Shown here one piece after another: positions 1 through 11,799 of a stretch of DNA of 64,000 nt (its first letter is position 1; each line of letters begins with the position of its first letter). The stretch lies in the NCBI GenBank assembly GCA_047967505.1, contig CM106539.1; one strand, 5' to 3'. The position numbers and the translations under genes were made by a program. The notes beneath the pieces were generated by a model. It was given only the letters and a program-made list of their open reading frames with translations, had not been told where the DNA came from and searched no databases. Origin of the DNA: Dipteris shenzhenensis. Its lineage: Eukaryota > Polypodiophyta > Polypodiopsida > Gleicheniales.

Positions 1-290
1 GCATGAAAACTAGCACATAGCCTTAGCACTACAAGGAGAAACATGCTTCAATACTCACAAAATGAAATCTCACAAAAAATGAACCTACTTTGCTCAAAGA
101 GACTCACCTTCTTGAAAAACTTCTTTTCACACAAGCAAAGAGGGAGAAGGGTGGAGAGGGAGCACAAGTGTTAGGAGAGGGGTGAGTAGTGGTGAGGAGT
201 GGAGAATAGAGAGGAGGAAAGTGAGGTTGTCAGATATAGGTGGGAGGAGAGATTGCTTTTCTCAGAATAGAGATTGCTAAAGAAAGCGCC
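1..290 (+). other. CACTA leader region shared by both copies
   Basis: Non-coding, purine-rich towards its right half. It is alignable base by base with 11800-12110 and immediately precedes a palindrome cluster in both copies, so it is probably the 5' leader or promoter side of the transposase gene. A CACTACAAGG string at 28-37 resembles a terminus but copy 2 has a different sequence there while the homology continues to its left, so it is not an element end. Confidence 0.5.
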
Positions 291-314
291 GCGTCATGAG
301 GTTTCGAGTTTTAG

Positions 315-456
315 CCCATAGTGTTGCGATATAGCGATGCTGGTCAGTCGCTATATAGCAACACTTATATTTAAAAGCGTCACTATATAGCGATGGGAAC
401 AGAGCTAATCGTCACTATATAGTGACAGAACAGAGCAAAGCATCGCTATATAGCAG
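315..456. repeat. Palindrome cluster upstream of transposase
   Basis: Five variants of the 16-bp palindrome GTCGCTATATAGCGAC, near 324, 347, 379, 411 and 441, with single-base changes (for example GTCACTATATAGTGAC at 411-426). The same word recurs near the right end of this element and at two places in copy 2. Clustered short motifs near CACTA ends are the usual binding sites for the element's own DNA-binding protein; that role is inferred. Confidence 0.7.
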
Positions 457-565
457 CGCTTTAGGACACTTATTGTTTAAAGTTAAAAAACAAGCTCATA
501 GATGCTATTTTATTACTGTTAATATATGTCCTTGAAACTTATGTTGTGATTTTATAAGTTTGCAG

Positions 566-3500
566 ATGGAAGGGATGAGTGGAAGCTCGTCAGATGATGC
601 GCCAATGCCCGAGAGTGGCTTAGGAGAGGTTGTATTGTCATTGCACTCATTACAAGCGATAAGTATGACATCAACGTCATATTATCATGCACCACTTGCA
701 GATGTATGGGGAGGAGCCCGAACCAATACCCACTGTTGGTGTTGCACGTGTTGATGGATTATCGGTAAGTCAAAGCTAGTTAAGTTCGTGGTTAATATTG
801 GATACCATTATGATATGAAACCTTGAGACAAGATCTTATATTTACATGAAATCTTAAAACAGGATGAGGAGGCTGACGAGGGTACGCATATACCTTCACA
901 CTTTCAGCAAGACTATAGTCTCCCGGATGATGACGAGGGTATGGTCAACATGATGGATTCTATTTGTAGGGGTACTACATCCCATGTACACGTGATGTCA
1001 GAGTCTGAGGTCAAAATGTGAGAGTTGCAGTCAACACAATTGTACGAGGGTGCTAGGATGTCTAAACTACGTGCTTGTCTCTCAATCTTGAATCTGCAAG
1101 TAAAGTATGGGTGGTCTAATACAAGTGTCTCTGCCTTAATGAGGTTAGCTCTTGCATTAATTTGACTCATTATTTGGATATTGTTTGTTTTAAAAATCAT
1201 CATGTATGGATTAGTGTACTGAATCGTCATTATTCGAAGCCTATGTATGTTTGAATTGTGATAGGTTGCTCCAAAAGATGTTGCCTGGACCAAATACCAT
1301 GCCTGCATCAAGAGATGAAGTGAAGAAGATGCTAACAATGGTGTATATGAATTATGATACCATCCATGCTTGCCGGAACTCTTTCGTCGTGAGCATGGAG
1401 ATTTGGCTACTTGTCTGAAATGTGGAGAACAACGATATAGAGATGACTTGCAAGGTGAGTAGATACCGGTAAAGGTCTTGAGACACTTTCCCATCATTGC
1501 AAGAATACAACACATGTTCCGATGCAAATCCATAGCGGAGTTGATGACATGGCATGCATCTCATCGGTCCACTGATGACATATTGAGGATTCTCGTAGAT
1601 TGTGCAACTTGAAAGCACATAGATAATTAGTGGCCAAACTTTGCCAGGGAGCCACGCAACTTACATCTTGGGCTCACCATGGACGGCATGAATCCTTTTG
1701 GGTTATGCTCGATATCTTGGCCGACATGGCCCATAGTCATGGTAAATTACAATATCCCACCATGGCTAACAATAAAAAAGGTACACCTCATGCTTGCACT
1801 AATTGTGCTAGGGAAGTACAAGGCAAAAAATATGAACGTGTATATGGATCCTTTGATAGAGGAGTTACAGATATTATGGAGAGGTATTTTGGTCAGGGGT
1901 ATCTTGATGTGGACCATGCATGACTACCCAGGATATGGAGAGTGCGCAGGTACGTGGTTGTGTCTCTACATGTGTCTCTCTTTCGCACGCATGTCTTATA
2001 CTAACACATTCATGCATGCATGCAAGACTTGTTACAAGTGGGTACCATGCTTATCCTATTTGTGGACCGGGTTTGAAATCGCTTGCACGATACTCCAAAT
2101 ATATGAGAAAAAATGTTTATGAAGGTCATGCTCGATATCTTCCGCCAGACCATCTCGCACGTGGAGGTCAGCTTGATCCACCACCATCATATTTGAAGGC
2201 AAGTGACTGGATTCAAGCTTGGAGGGTGAATGGAGAGGTACCTCCTCCTGGTATGAAGAGGCTATCGATCTTTCATGAGCTTCCTTATTGGGGTTAGTTA
2301 CAAATCAATCATCTCTTGGATCCCATGCATATCTTCAAGAATGTGGGGGCTACTATTTGGGCACACTTGGTTGGTTCCAAAGACTCAAGAGGAGTGCGAG
2401 AAGACTTGCGTGCTATGAATAGGATGTCTCGTTTGTGGCCCCAAGTGCATGCCTCGGGAAAATTTGTCCTCCCAAAAGCAACATGGATCCTCTCTATGAG
2501 GGAGGAGGCATCGGTTAAGGCGGACATTGCCTCTTTTCAAACACCAATAGGGTACATGCATTGCTTGAAAGGAGCATTTTCAAAGAACAATAAGCTTAGT
2601 AGGCTCAAGTCCCATGATTGGCACCAGGTCTTACAGGTATTCTAAGCTATAGAATTAGTGTACCGATAATCGTGATGCGTTAGCGTAATTATGAGTATGT
2701 TATATTGTTGACATGACTTCTTTGTTGCTTTGGTAGTTCATCCTCCCAATGACAATAAAAGGGTGCTTACAAGAAGATGTTAGAAATGCTATATTCAAGA
2801 GCAATGGTATTGTGAGGTATGCTTACTTTGATTGCATTTTCTTCAATTTAAGCTGAATAATCTGTAGACTGATTATGAAAATATCTTACATGGGCATGTG
2901 AAATAGGTGGATATCTCAAAAAGAGATCTCTATATCAAGCATCAAGAAGGCTAGGGTGGAATCCATCGAAGTTGTATGCTTGCTTGAGAAGCACTTTCCC
3001 TCAAGCATTATGACAACTCAAGTCCACTTGCCTGTGCACATAGTTGATGAGGTGGCTATTGTAGGTACTGTTCATAGTCGGTGGATGTTTTTTCTCAAGC
3101 GGTTTATGAAAACTTTGAAGGGATTTGTAAGACAAAGAGCAAGACCAAAAGCAAGCATGGTAGAGGGATGGATTGTGCAAGAGTCATTAGTATATATCAC
3201 GGAGTTTCTTGCATCCACGGATCCCGATATGCCGCAAGCTTGGCATAACAAGGATGATGATCGCATCATTGGCGAGGTTCCCCAAGGAAAAGGGATTTAA
3301 AGAAAGATGTGCAAAGAGCAAATGGAGAAATTCAATAAGTTTTGTATCCTCAATAGCAAGGAGATGAAGAAGTGGATTGATAGATATGAAGCGACCAAAG
3401 CAGAAAGAATAAATGCAAGGATGAGATTCAGAGTAATGTACAGGCGATCGCAACCATATCCACGGGATCTGGCTCTTCTCCCCACTCACATGTCACTTGA

Positions 3501-4429
3501 TTGGCTACAACTGGCTCTACGTAAAGCCGAATGCGATGGAGAGACAATAAATGAGCCTGAGCAAGAGTTATCATCTGGATGTATGATGCATGTAAGTTTC
3601 TTACCTCTTGACGTAATTAAGTAATTATTTGTGGCAATATACACTATAAAGTAGATGCATCTTCATTGTTTTAATGATGCTCTTTTATAGTACAAAAAGT
3701 ATAGTGCATTATGGTCATATGGATGACATTTTTGTGTGGAACGCATCGATTCAAAGAGAGTCATGTATGATTATGGAGTCACGGCTATCTTCACACAAGA
3801 TAATCGAGCAAGTGCTTTGAATACCAATCTTCTCTCCTCATAGTTGGATTATTATGGAACCATACACGAAATCTATGAAGTTGATTTCTGACAATTTAGT
3901 ATTTTCATTCTTGATGTAAATTGGTTTAGAACTATTTACAATGGTCCCCATGCGACAGTGAGAAAAGATAGTAGCGGTTTCTTTGCAATAGACTCCACCA
4001 AACATTGGAGTGATGAAAGTGATACTTTTTTTCTTCCCAAACTCTGTGAGCAAGAGCATACTAATGATTTAATTAATCAAAGCTTTTGTATTTAAAGATC
4101 CATTGATACATGTACCTAAGCATAATTTCATATATATAATTGACGACATTTGGCACCCATCTTCAATATAGGTTGTTTTTCATCCAGATCGTTTTGATCC
4201 AAGATGGTGGTACGTGATCCAAGTTGCACCACAAAGTAAGAAAATTTTTGAAGATAGAGATGTGGATATGGAGATGCCACTACCAATGCTGGATCCAATT
4301 GATCCATATGAATCTAGCGAAGAAGATGAAGATCACAATATGAGCCAAGAGGAAGATGCGCATAATGACATCGCACAGGAGGAAGATGGAGATCACGATA
4401 TTGAGGAAGAAGACAATGATCATTAAGAA
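566..4429 (+). pseudogene. TNP2-type CACTA transposase, decayed
   Basis: Cut-and-paste transposase of plant CACTA elements. Blocks in order: an N-terminal block with LYEGARMSKL and YGWS (about 1040-1145); a Cys-pair segment CLKCGEQRYRD (about 1405-1450); the Transposase_21 core with MDGMNPFG, NYNIPPWL, MDPLIEEL, MHDYPGYG, IFHELPYW and MHIFKNV (about 1640-2640); DUF4218 with VHLPVH, RWMFFLKRFMKTLKG and VRQRARP (2740-3300); DUF4216 with WFRTIYNG and WWYVIQV (about 3720-4230); and an acidic Glu/Asp tail to 4429. GT-AG introns fit near 765-862, 1948-2026, 2638-2736 and 2818-2907. In-frame stops at 1610-1612, 1628-1630, 2295-2297 (between PYWG and LQINHLLD) and 3298-3300 make it a pseudogene. The first ATG follows a TTTGCAG acceptor. 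Domain names follow known family order; identity is strong, exon edges approximate. Confidence 0.9.
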
Positions 4430-4784
4430 TCACCACACTTTGTTGAAGAAGATGATCAAGTACTTTTAGGTGAATGTACGATGCTAGAGTACAATGATGA
4501 TATAGGAGATCAACTCAGTATAGAGTTAGAAATAGACTTGTTTGGCGTGTTAAACTTGGCTCAAGATGAAACCATTGATGTAAATGCTCTTCATTGATTT
4601 TTTTCATCTCAAACTTGGACATGAATATATGAGCTTCAAAGGCTTGATGTACATGCTTTATTCTCTCAAAAGATCAAACATTTATGAAAAAAAAAAAAAA
4701 AACCATTTGAGAAAACTAACTTTTAAGGTCGATATGAGAAAAAAAGCTCTTTGTAAAACATCGCTACAAAAAAAGTATCTCAGT

Positions 4785-4887
4785 GTCGCTATATAGCGAC
4801 ACTTTAATTTTGATAAACGTCGCTATATAGTGACTTTAAAAATTGTCGCTATATAGCGACGTTTGCCTAAAGTCACTATATAGCGAT
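4785..4887. repeat. CACTA subterminal palindrome cluster (right)
   Basis: Four copies in 103 bases: perfect GTCGCTATATAGCGAC at 4785-4800 and 4845-4860, one-arm variants at 4819-4834 and 4872-4887. They lie about 100 bases inside the element terminus, where CACTA elements carry subterminal protein-binding repeats. Confidence 0.75.
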
Positions 4888-4974
4888 CCTTCACGAGGCG
4901 CACTTCCAATACCAATGATTAGTACCCCGTGTGCACTAAACGTCAGTACTTAAATGTCGCAATAGGATCCGTGT

Positions 4975-4983
4975 GTAGTAGTG
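4975..4983 (+). other. CACTA right terminus
   Basis: The sequence GTAGTAGTG is the inverse complement of CACTACTAC. It follows the subterminal palindromes at the expected distance and homology to transposon coding sequence ends to its left. Only the first six bases match the left terminus at 8938, so the two ends come from diverged copies. Confidence 0.6.
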
Positions 4984-5785
4984 ACTTAATGATGACTTAT
5001 GGTATGTATTTACTTATTGGTTCACCTTATATCTTCAAGCAAGGCATACTTTTATTTTGCCCTTTATATGGTGAGGTATACTTATATGTCTTTCACGATG
5101 AACACATATGGCTGACTTATTGAGTACTCGTTTGGCCGTTGCACCTATGGATTACTTATTGCATACTCATTTGGACATGGCAAGGTTCAACATCTTTCAG
5201 GTGACAATATTTATGAACACATATGGCTAATTGCTTGAGTACTTGTTTAGATGTGGCATATGGCTAACTACTTGAGTACTTGTTTGGATGTGGCACATGG
5301 ATTATTACTAAGTCCTTGTTTGGATGTGACACATATTTATCTGGCTTTAACGATGGACACATATGGATTACTTATTGAGTACTCGTTTGGACATGGCACA
5401 TATGGATTACTTATTGAGTACTCATTTGAGAGTGACACATACTTATATGGCTTTCATAAACACATGTGGATTACTTATTGGTACTTGTTTGGACGTGACA
5501 CATACTTATATGGCTTTCACAATGAACACATATGGATTACTTATTGAGTATGCGTTTTGACATGGCACCTATGGATTACTTATTGCATATAACTTGTTTG
5601 GATGTGGCAAGGTTCAAGGTCTTTAAGGTGACAATATTTATGAACACATATGGATTACTTCTTGAGTACTCTTTTTGACATTGCACATATGGATTATTTA
5701 TTAAGTACTCGTTCGAACGTGGCACCTATGGATTACTATTGAGTACTTGTTTGGATGTGATCATGGTTCCCAGATGCCCATTTTA
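4984..5785. repeat. Degenerate minisatellite, about 40-60 bp units
   Basis: Repeating phrases such as ATGGATTACTTATTGAGTAC, TCGTTTGGACATGGCACA and CATACTTATATGGCTTTCA recur in varied order and spacing. Apparent reading frames here only mirror the repeat. No gene is seen. Confidence 0.75.
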
Positions 5786-5830
5786 TCGGTTACTTTTGGA
5801 TGTTCTTTGTAATCTCGGATGCTTGTCTTT

Positions 5831-6087
5831 CCGGTTGTTCGGTACTTCCGGATGCGAAGAGGTTGTTATTTCATTCCCGCCTATGATTATGTAAGTTGTG
5901 TCTAATCCACACAAGCTTGCCTCTTGTCATACATGTGTGGCTTATGCTCATTGTATTTCTGGTTGTTCGATACTTCTGGATGTGAAGAGGTTGTTATTTC
6001 ATTCCCGCCTATGATTTTGTAAGGTGCGTCTAATCCACACCAGCTTGCCTCTTGTCATACATGCATGGCTTATGCTCATTGTATTTT
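5831..6087. repeat. 128-bp tandem duplication
   Basis: Two copies starting at 5831 and 5959, each containing GAAGAGGTTGTTATTTCATT and CTTGCCTCTTGTCATACATG, differing by scattered substitutions. A partial third start follows near 6090. From 6100 to 6450 I see no gene or repeat. Confidence 0.8.
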
Positions 6088-6456
6088 CGATTATCTGGTA
6101 CTTTTGGATGCCTAGATGCTCGCTGTGGTTATGGATTATTGGTTCTTGATTTGCAGGATTTTTATGGGCTTTCCTATTATGTTTCTATGGCTTCCTTATA
6201 GTACGTAATCGACATTTCAGCCCTGACTTCATGGACATCTCAAATCGCCCTTGCATACTTATCTTTGGAGTGACTGACACTATTTCCTTTTGCATTCATC
6301 CTTGGTACAATAGAAAAAGACACTTGAATATTTGATGTGTTCATATACTTTGCAATGTGAAATCAGTAATTTTTGGTGGATGAATTGTGCAAAACTTGAA
6401 GACATGATTATAAGGGTTTGAGGAGGTTTGACTTGGAGACGACAAGCTCTCCTATT

Positions 6457-6584
6457 CAGATGAAGAGCTCAAACATCAAGCTTGAAGATCTCAAGCCCTG
6501 ATTATGCATCATCATAATGTCAGATGAAGAGCTCAAACATCGAACTTGAAGATCTCAAGCCCTGATTATGCATCATCCCTATGT
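6457..6584. repeat. 64-bp tandem duplication
   Basis: Two adjacent copies (6457-6520 and 6521-6584) starting CAGATGAAGAGCTCAAACAT and ending in GATTATGCATCATC, differing at a few bases. 6585-6850 holds nothing I can identify. Confidence 0.85.
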
Positions 6585-6851
6585 CAAATAAGTTGATATT
6601 TCCAGCCAGAGTTTTCCATTTTTCACACATCTTTGTGTTGTATCATGCACCAAACACAGCACCTATACTTTGCACTATACTATGGAGAAGTACTTGTATT
6701 ATGCCTTTGTACTATCCACATGCAATTTGCACTGTACTATCATCCAACATTACACTGGATCATTCAAACTAGCATATGGCCATCCTTTGTATATATATTT
6801 TCACATGTATTCCCCAAGGGTTTTTCCATCCATAGCTAGAGGGCCTAGTTT

Positions 6852-6995
6852 GAGAGGGGGTGTTAGAGCTATATATAGCTTGCCCTAACTCACCCTAGTC
6901 CTCAATTATATATATGCCTATCATCTATGAATATAATCACTTCCTTGGGAGCAACTCTTGTGTCTGTCTCTCTCCTCTTTCTCTTTCTCTCAACA
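6852..6995 (+). mobile_element. Possible copia 3' end: polypurine tract plus LTR
   Basis: GAGAGGGGG at 6852-6860 abuts TGTTAGAGC, the usual polypurine-tract/LTR junction of copia elements. The segment runs TG...CA to 6995 and contains a TATATATA box. No coding sequence, primer site or partner LTR is found, so this is a remnant and the right border is tentative. Confidence 0.35.
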
Positions 6996-7259
6996 CTATA
7001 GAGATCGTGGTTGGAGGAAGGGATGACCCATCACCAATCAAGACCTCCTATAGGCCTACATACATTTGGTAAGGAGATTCCAATGATGGGGCTCCACTAG
7101 CACCAGTAAGACAACCAGTGGACATGAAAACAAGAGTGGAACCACCCCATGTCGATTGTAGAATTTCCACCCTCATGCACCATGGAGCCTATGCATAGAA
7201 GGGATTGAAGGGGAAGAGGAAATAGAGTGGGAACAAAACACTCAAACCAAGGGGGGAGT

Positions 7260-7268
7260 TGATAAAAT

Positions 7269-7346
<78 letters not shown>

Positions 7347-7495
7347 TGCACAAAAGTGATAGCTAATTGTACACTATGTCATATTCCAAAGAACGAGGAA
7401 TATATACATGAACCCCTTAGGGTTAGGGTTAGGGTTTGTCCCATAAACCCTATCTAGATAGTGCAGTTTACACTATCCTCAACACCCCCTCTTAA
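7260..7495 (-). mobile_element. LTR fragment, opposite orientation, with (GA)n
   Basis: Read on the minus strand, CTTAAGAGGGGG is followed by TGTTGAGGATAG, again a polypurine/LTR junction (boundary at 7484/7485). The segment to 7260 begins and ends with TG/CA and includes a dinucleotide tract and three telomere-like GGGTTA units at 7424-7440. No primer-binding site follows, so the outer border is uncertain. Confidence 0.4.
7268..7344. repeat. (GA)n microsatellite
   Basis: About 38 nearly uninterrupted GA dinucleotides. The apparent long Ser-Leu frame opposite it is an artefact. Confidence 0.97.
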
Positions 7496-7992
7496 GTTGC
7501 ACTAGGTAAGTAGAGGGTGCATGTACAAGATCCTTTTGTGGATTTTGTTTTGTCCAAAATTGTATGTGCATATGTGATGTAGTGACTTCGTATTGGAAGC
7601 ATGTACAACTTACTAGATCTTGTGCATAATGTGCATTTCCCTCGATTAAGTTGTAGGTCATCACTCGCCTTTGGGAACCAAACCCAAAAGATAGACCAAA
7701 AGGACAAGGAAGGACATCCAAAAAATAGGAAGTCCACATGGATCAAAGGCTGGTTGATCATGATGATGACTGTGTGAACGATTTTGTGTATGGCTATGTG
7801 CAAAACATGCCACAAGTCATCATGGACTATGCAGCTACTGTGTAGAAGAGGGATCTAGATGTGAAGCTTGTCGATGTAGCCGTGAAGCTGTGATCCGATA
7901 GGTTATGACATACAAGTGTCACTAAACCGAAAGGCCTGACAACATGATGTGTTTCTTATGTGGGATGGTGGTAATCTAATTAAATTCTTGTA

Positions 7993-8640
7993 AAGGTTCT
8001 TGAGCTTAATAGGCCAAAATCAAAGAAACAATGGGTGAATTATAGAAAGATTATGGATGTTGACCTAAGTGGAGATGGTAGGAAACTTACTAAAAGATGG
8101 ATGGATGGACGTAGCATTGTACCAAATGCATTTTGTTTGCTGAAAAATTACCATGCTAGGGTATAAATTTAAATGTCATTGATAGCCCCATCAAATCTAG
8201 TTTTTTAACACATATTACAAGTGCAATACCTTCTTTGAAGCTGAAATGTTCAAGAAGAGAAAGAGGAAAGAAATTAACACAAAGATGTAGAGGGATTCAA
8301 TATCATATAGAGTCAAGGACTTTACACCATCATATGAGAAGGCTAGAGGAAAGAAGTAGTCCACCATGTCACAGGAAAATGTAAGGCAATTAAAACCTAG
8401 TAAGCCACCCAAAATCTCAATTGAAGGACAAGCAAGTGGAACAAGCAAGGAAACCTTAACTATAGAGGGTAATTGTAAGCTAGAACTTGGTAAGGAAGAG
8501 TTACCAAGAGGAACTAATGAGTATCTATGCCTATAACCTTGTAGACTCTAGAGTAGCTTATTAGTCATGACCCTAGTAGTCAAGGGCCCGATATTGAAGA
8601 GCTTGGTACACAAGAACGTGGAAGCTAAGAGCTTTGTAAT
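7993..8640 (+). pseudogene. Decayed coding scrap sharing a peptide repeat with family copy 1
   Basis: Three successive open stretches are visible. The first (7993-8165) reads with QWVNYRKIMDVDLSGDGRKL, loosely like the AWVHKWVKVEDDGSEI block of family copy 2. The second (8231-8537) is Lys-rich with KKRKRKEINTKM and two TAG stops. The third (8543-8630) contains ISHDPSSQGPDIEELGTQE, clearly akin to the C-terminal repeats of copy 1 (QEPSSHDPTHQELG; SQNLGSQGHIEDIG) and to 14575-14645. In both this scrap and copy 1 the repeat is preceded by TLE and a TAG. I infer a remnant of the same family; no function is assigned. 7500-7990 shows no supported gene. Confidence 0.4.
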
Positions 8641-9048
8641 CATAGGCTTTGGGCTCTCATTAATGTGTGCACCAAGTAATTTGAAGAGTAAGAGATGTGT
8701 GTGTGTGTGTGCGCATGCTTGCACATGCATGCATGTGCAGGAACGATAATTTTTCAAGTGAAGGAAATAAAGGCTTCCAACTATGTGAAAATATGGCAAA
8801 AATGGATTGGAAGAAAACATAGTTTCACATAGAAATATGCAAAGTATTATAGCAATGCCTATTTTATACACAAATCTTTACTATAATCTTTGGTAATGGT
8901 GAGTAACATAATGGGATGGATTTTGAACACTACAAGGCACAAGCCCTTTTCTGATAGAAATACCGACCTTTTTTACACTAAAAAGTTTTTTTGTAACGGG
9001 TGCAAAGGTCGGTATTTACGTCGCTATTAGCATCCGAGAAGAATGGTT

Positions 9049-9153
9049 GCTATATAAGGGTTGCTATATAGCGACAGTAATAAACATAGCTATATAGAGA
9101 CACTGGTAAATGTTGCTATATAGGACACTGGGTAAACGTCACTATATAGCGAC
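9049..9153. repeat. CACTA subterminal palindrome cluster (left)
   Basis: Variants of GTCGCTATATAGCGAC near 9049, 9060, 9088, 9111 and 9138 (GTCACTATATAGCGAC at 9138-9153), about 110-215 bases inside the CACTAC terminus. None is fully palindromic, unlike the right-end cluster of the first element. Confidence 0.7.
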
Positions 9154-9169
9154 GATTAATAGAAGCTTT

Positions 9170-9235
9170 AAAAAAACATTAGTGGGGCAAAAGAGGGCCA
9201 TAGTAAGCCCTATTTTTCCCCACTAATGTTTTTTT
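9170..9235. repeat. Perfect 18-bp inverted repeat (hairpin)
   Basis: Arms AAAAAAACATTAGTGGGG (9170-9187) and its exact complement (9218-9235) around a 30-base loop. It could form a stable stem in RNA. It sits just inside the element's subterminal region; function unknown. Confidence 0.85.
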
Positions 9236-9255
9236 GGTAGTAATTACAATAGAAT

Positions 9256-9447
9256 GTTGTTTGTTACAAAATTTCCCTTGTGAAAAGGGTGATACAAAAT
9301 CGCTCAAACGAGCCGAGTGACATAAGCATATACATGTTGAAGATATACAACATTGTTTGTTACAAAATTATCCTTTCAAAAAGGTTGATACCAAATCGCT
9401 CAAATGAGCCGATATATAAAAGCATATACATGCAGAAGTATATACAA
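9256..9447. repeat. Direct repeat of about 95 bp
   Basis: Two diverged copies sharing TTGTTTGTTACAAAATT, AATCGCTCAAA-GAGCCGA and AAGCATATACATG. They lie next to the possible 3' end of the minus-strand remnant. Confidence 0.7.
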
Positions 9448-9449
9448 AC

Positions 9450-9850
9450 TACTACTGCTGCTACTGCTCATCCGAATCATCATCGTCCTCATCCTCATCA
9501 TGGTTGCATTGGCCTGTTCCCTAGCCCTCATGAGCTATGCCTGATCCCTGAGCCTCGTCGAATCCGTGTAAGACAAATCCCTCATCATCACCACTCACCT
9601 CCACTGATGGGACTTTCGAGCTTGCACTCCAAGAGTGAAACCATATTAATTGGAAATACAATTGGAACTTAAAGAATAAAACAATTTAAAAAGTGAGGTT
9701 ACAAGTAGGAGTAGACTTATACCATGCGAGCAACCACCTCAGCCCAATTGATCGTCGCTCCCATGGCCTTCGTCTCAATAAACCATGGCTTTGTTCCTAT
9801 GTGGAATGCGCATCTTGCCTCTTTGTCTCTGGGAAGGTGACCAATTGCAG
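9450..9850 (-). pseudogene. Possible second CACTA protein, C-terminal remnant
   Basis: On the minus strand one stretch (9717-9860) reads LPRDKEARCAFHIGTKPW then INWAEVVARMV before a stop. A further stretch about 9455-9600 encodes an acidic, Asp/Glu-rich segment (GFVLHGFDEAQGSG; NHDEDEDDDDSDEQ) with stops. CACTA elements normally carry a second gene for a DNA-binding protein, and position between terminus and transposase fits, but no family motif is recognised. Confidence 0.25.
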
Positions 9851-9869
9851 AGCTGAGCATAAGCATAGG

Positions 9870-11430
9870 CAAATGCATAGGCTTATAAAAGAGAGGAAAT
9901 AAGAGAGGGGAAAAGAAGAGCAGGAAGAGGAAGGAAGAGGGGAAAAGAGAAGGAAAAAAGAGAGGGGAAAAGCATATGAGCATATGCTCATGCATAAGAT
10001 AAGCATAGGCAAATGCATATGCTTATGAAAAGAAGAGAAAAGAGGATGAAAGAGAGGAAATAAGAGAGCCTAGGAAAAGAAGAGAAGGAAGAGGAAGGAA
10101 GACGGGAAAAGAGAATGAAAAAAGAGAGGGGAAAAGAGAATAAGCATAAAAGAAGGAAAAAGAAGAGGGAAAAATAAGAAAAGAGAGGAGAAAAGAAGAA
10201 AAGAGGGGAAAAAAGAGAAAAAGAGAGAAAGCATATGCTTATGCATGAGCATATGAGCATATGCTCATGCATAAGCATATGCAAATGCATATGCTTATGA
10301 AAAGAAGAGAAAAGAGGATGAAAGAGAGGAAATAGGAGAGGGAAAAAGAAGAGAAAGAAGAGAAAGGAAGAGGGGAAAAGAGAAGGAAAAAAGAGAGGGG
10401 AAAATCATATGAGTATATGAGCATATGCTCATGCATAAGCATAAGCATATGAGCATAAGCATAGGCGAACACATATGCTTATGAAAGGAATAGAAAAGAG
10501 GATGAAAGAGAGGAAATAAGAGAAGGGAAAAGAAAAGGAAGGAAGTGGGGAAAAAATAATGAAAAAAGAGAGGGAAAAAGAAGAGGGGAAAAGATCATAA
10601 GCATACGAGAAGGAAAAAGAAGAGGGGAAAATAAGAAAAGCGAGGAGAAAAGAAGAAAAGAGGGGACAAAAGAGAAAAAGAGAGAAAGCATATGCTTATG
10701 CTTATGCATGAGTATATGAGAATATGCTCATGCATAAGCATAAGCTTATGAGAGAGATACATAGACAAATGAATATGCTTATGAAAAGAAGAGAAAAGAG
10801 GATGAAAGAGAGAAAACAAGAGAGTAGAAAAGAAGAGAAAGAAAGAGGGGAAAAGAGAAGGAAAAAAGAGGGGAAAAGAAGAGAACAGAGGAAAAAACAA
10901 AAAAAGAGAGAAAGCATATGCTTATGCTTATGCATGAGCATATGAGCATATGCTCATGCATAAGCATAAGAATAGGAAAATGCATATGCTTATGAAAAGA
11001 GGAGAAAAGATGATGAAAGAGAGGAAATAAGATAGGGGAAAAGATGATGAAAGAGAGGAAAGAGAGGAAATAAGATAGGGGAAAAGAAGAGAAGGAAGAG
11101 GAAGGAAGAAGGGAAAAGAGAAGGAAAAAAGAGAAGGGAAAAGCATATGAGCATATGCTCATGCATAAGCATAAGCATATGAGCATAAGCATAGGCAAAT
11201 GCATATGCTTATGAAAAGAAGAGACAAGAGGATGAAAGAGAGGAAATAAGAGAGGGGAAAAGAAGAGAAGGAAGAGGAAGGAAGAGGGGAAAGGAGAAAG
11301 AAAAAAGAGAGGAGAAAAGAAGAAAAGAGAGGAAGAAGAGGAAATAAGAGAGGGAGGGAAAGAGGGGGGAAAGAGGGAGGAAAAGAGGAAAAGAAGAGGG
11401 AATAAGAGAAGAGAGGGGAAGAAAGGGTTC
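9870..11430. repeat. 1.5-kb polypurine minisatellite
   Basis: The plus strand is almost pure A/G (GAAAAGAAGAG, GGAAGAGGGG) for long runs, punctuated about every 175-315 bases by an AT-rich block built from GCATATG, CTCATGCATAAGC and ATGCTTATGAAAAG. At least six such blocks are visible (near 9985, 10250, 10420, 10700, 10930 and 11160). Long frames on the minus strand are Ser/Phe/Leu artefacts of the purine bias. Confidence 0.9.
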
Positions 11431-11799
11431 CTATGCCCATCACTACAGCTAGCGCTTAAAGCAGTAGCTACAAGCCAATGCAAATAACGAAAATAAAAAA
11501 AGAAAAATAGAGGAAGCACTTTCTTACCTAGAAAAGTCCTGCTCGGTGTTTCGTGGACTGGCCCTACAAAAGAGAGGAAACATACCATTTTTTAGATAAC
11601 TGGTTAGAGGAAGGAGGAGATTGGAGAAGCAACTTTCCAAAGGGATTAGATTGAGGGGACAAGCATAAGCCTACAAACAAGGAGAAAGCACGAAAGGAAG
11701 GGAAAGAGGAGGAAGAGAAATACCAAAAAGAGAAGAGGTGAGTCTTCTTTCTTTCACCAAATCTCATTTTTTGTCCTTAATCTCTAAAAATCAAGTGTG
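11431..11799. other. Non-repetitive CACTA internal region
   Basis: Joins the polypurine array to the leader shared with the first element. Purine-rich, no supported gene. Confidence 0.4.

Larger units (their letters stand above)
1..4983 (+). mobile_element. CACTA (En/Spm-like) DNA transposon, right part
   Basis: The left end lies outside the window. The identification rests on a TNP2-type transposase reading plus-strand, clusters of a short palindrome before the transposase and near the right end, and a right terminus finishing GTAGTAGTG, the inverse of the CACTAC start of this superfamily. The first 300 bases match 11800-12110 and the transposase 5' and 3' parts match 12300-13219, so a second, internally deleted copy of the same family lies in the window. 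The flanking triplet after the end is ACT; the matching left duplication cannot be checked. Confidence 0.85.

Noticed and set aside
28-37. CACTACAAGG as left end of the first CACTA element
   Set aside because: Copy 2 stays homologous to the left of this point and has a different sequence there, so the string is internal and coincidental.
8548-8871. Minus-strand frame of 107 residues over the TG/GT run
   Set aside because: Overlaps a plus-strand coding remnant supported by homology; no motif of its own.
9717-11588. Long minus-strand frames rich in Ser, Phe and Leu
   Set aside because: They arise from the purine-rich minisatellite; composition is extreme and no domain or start context supports coding.
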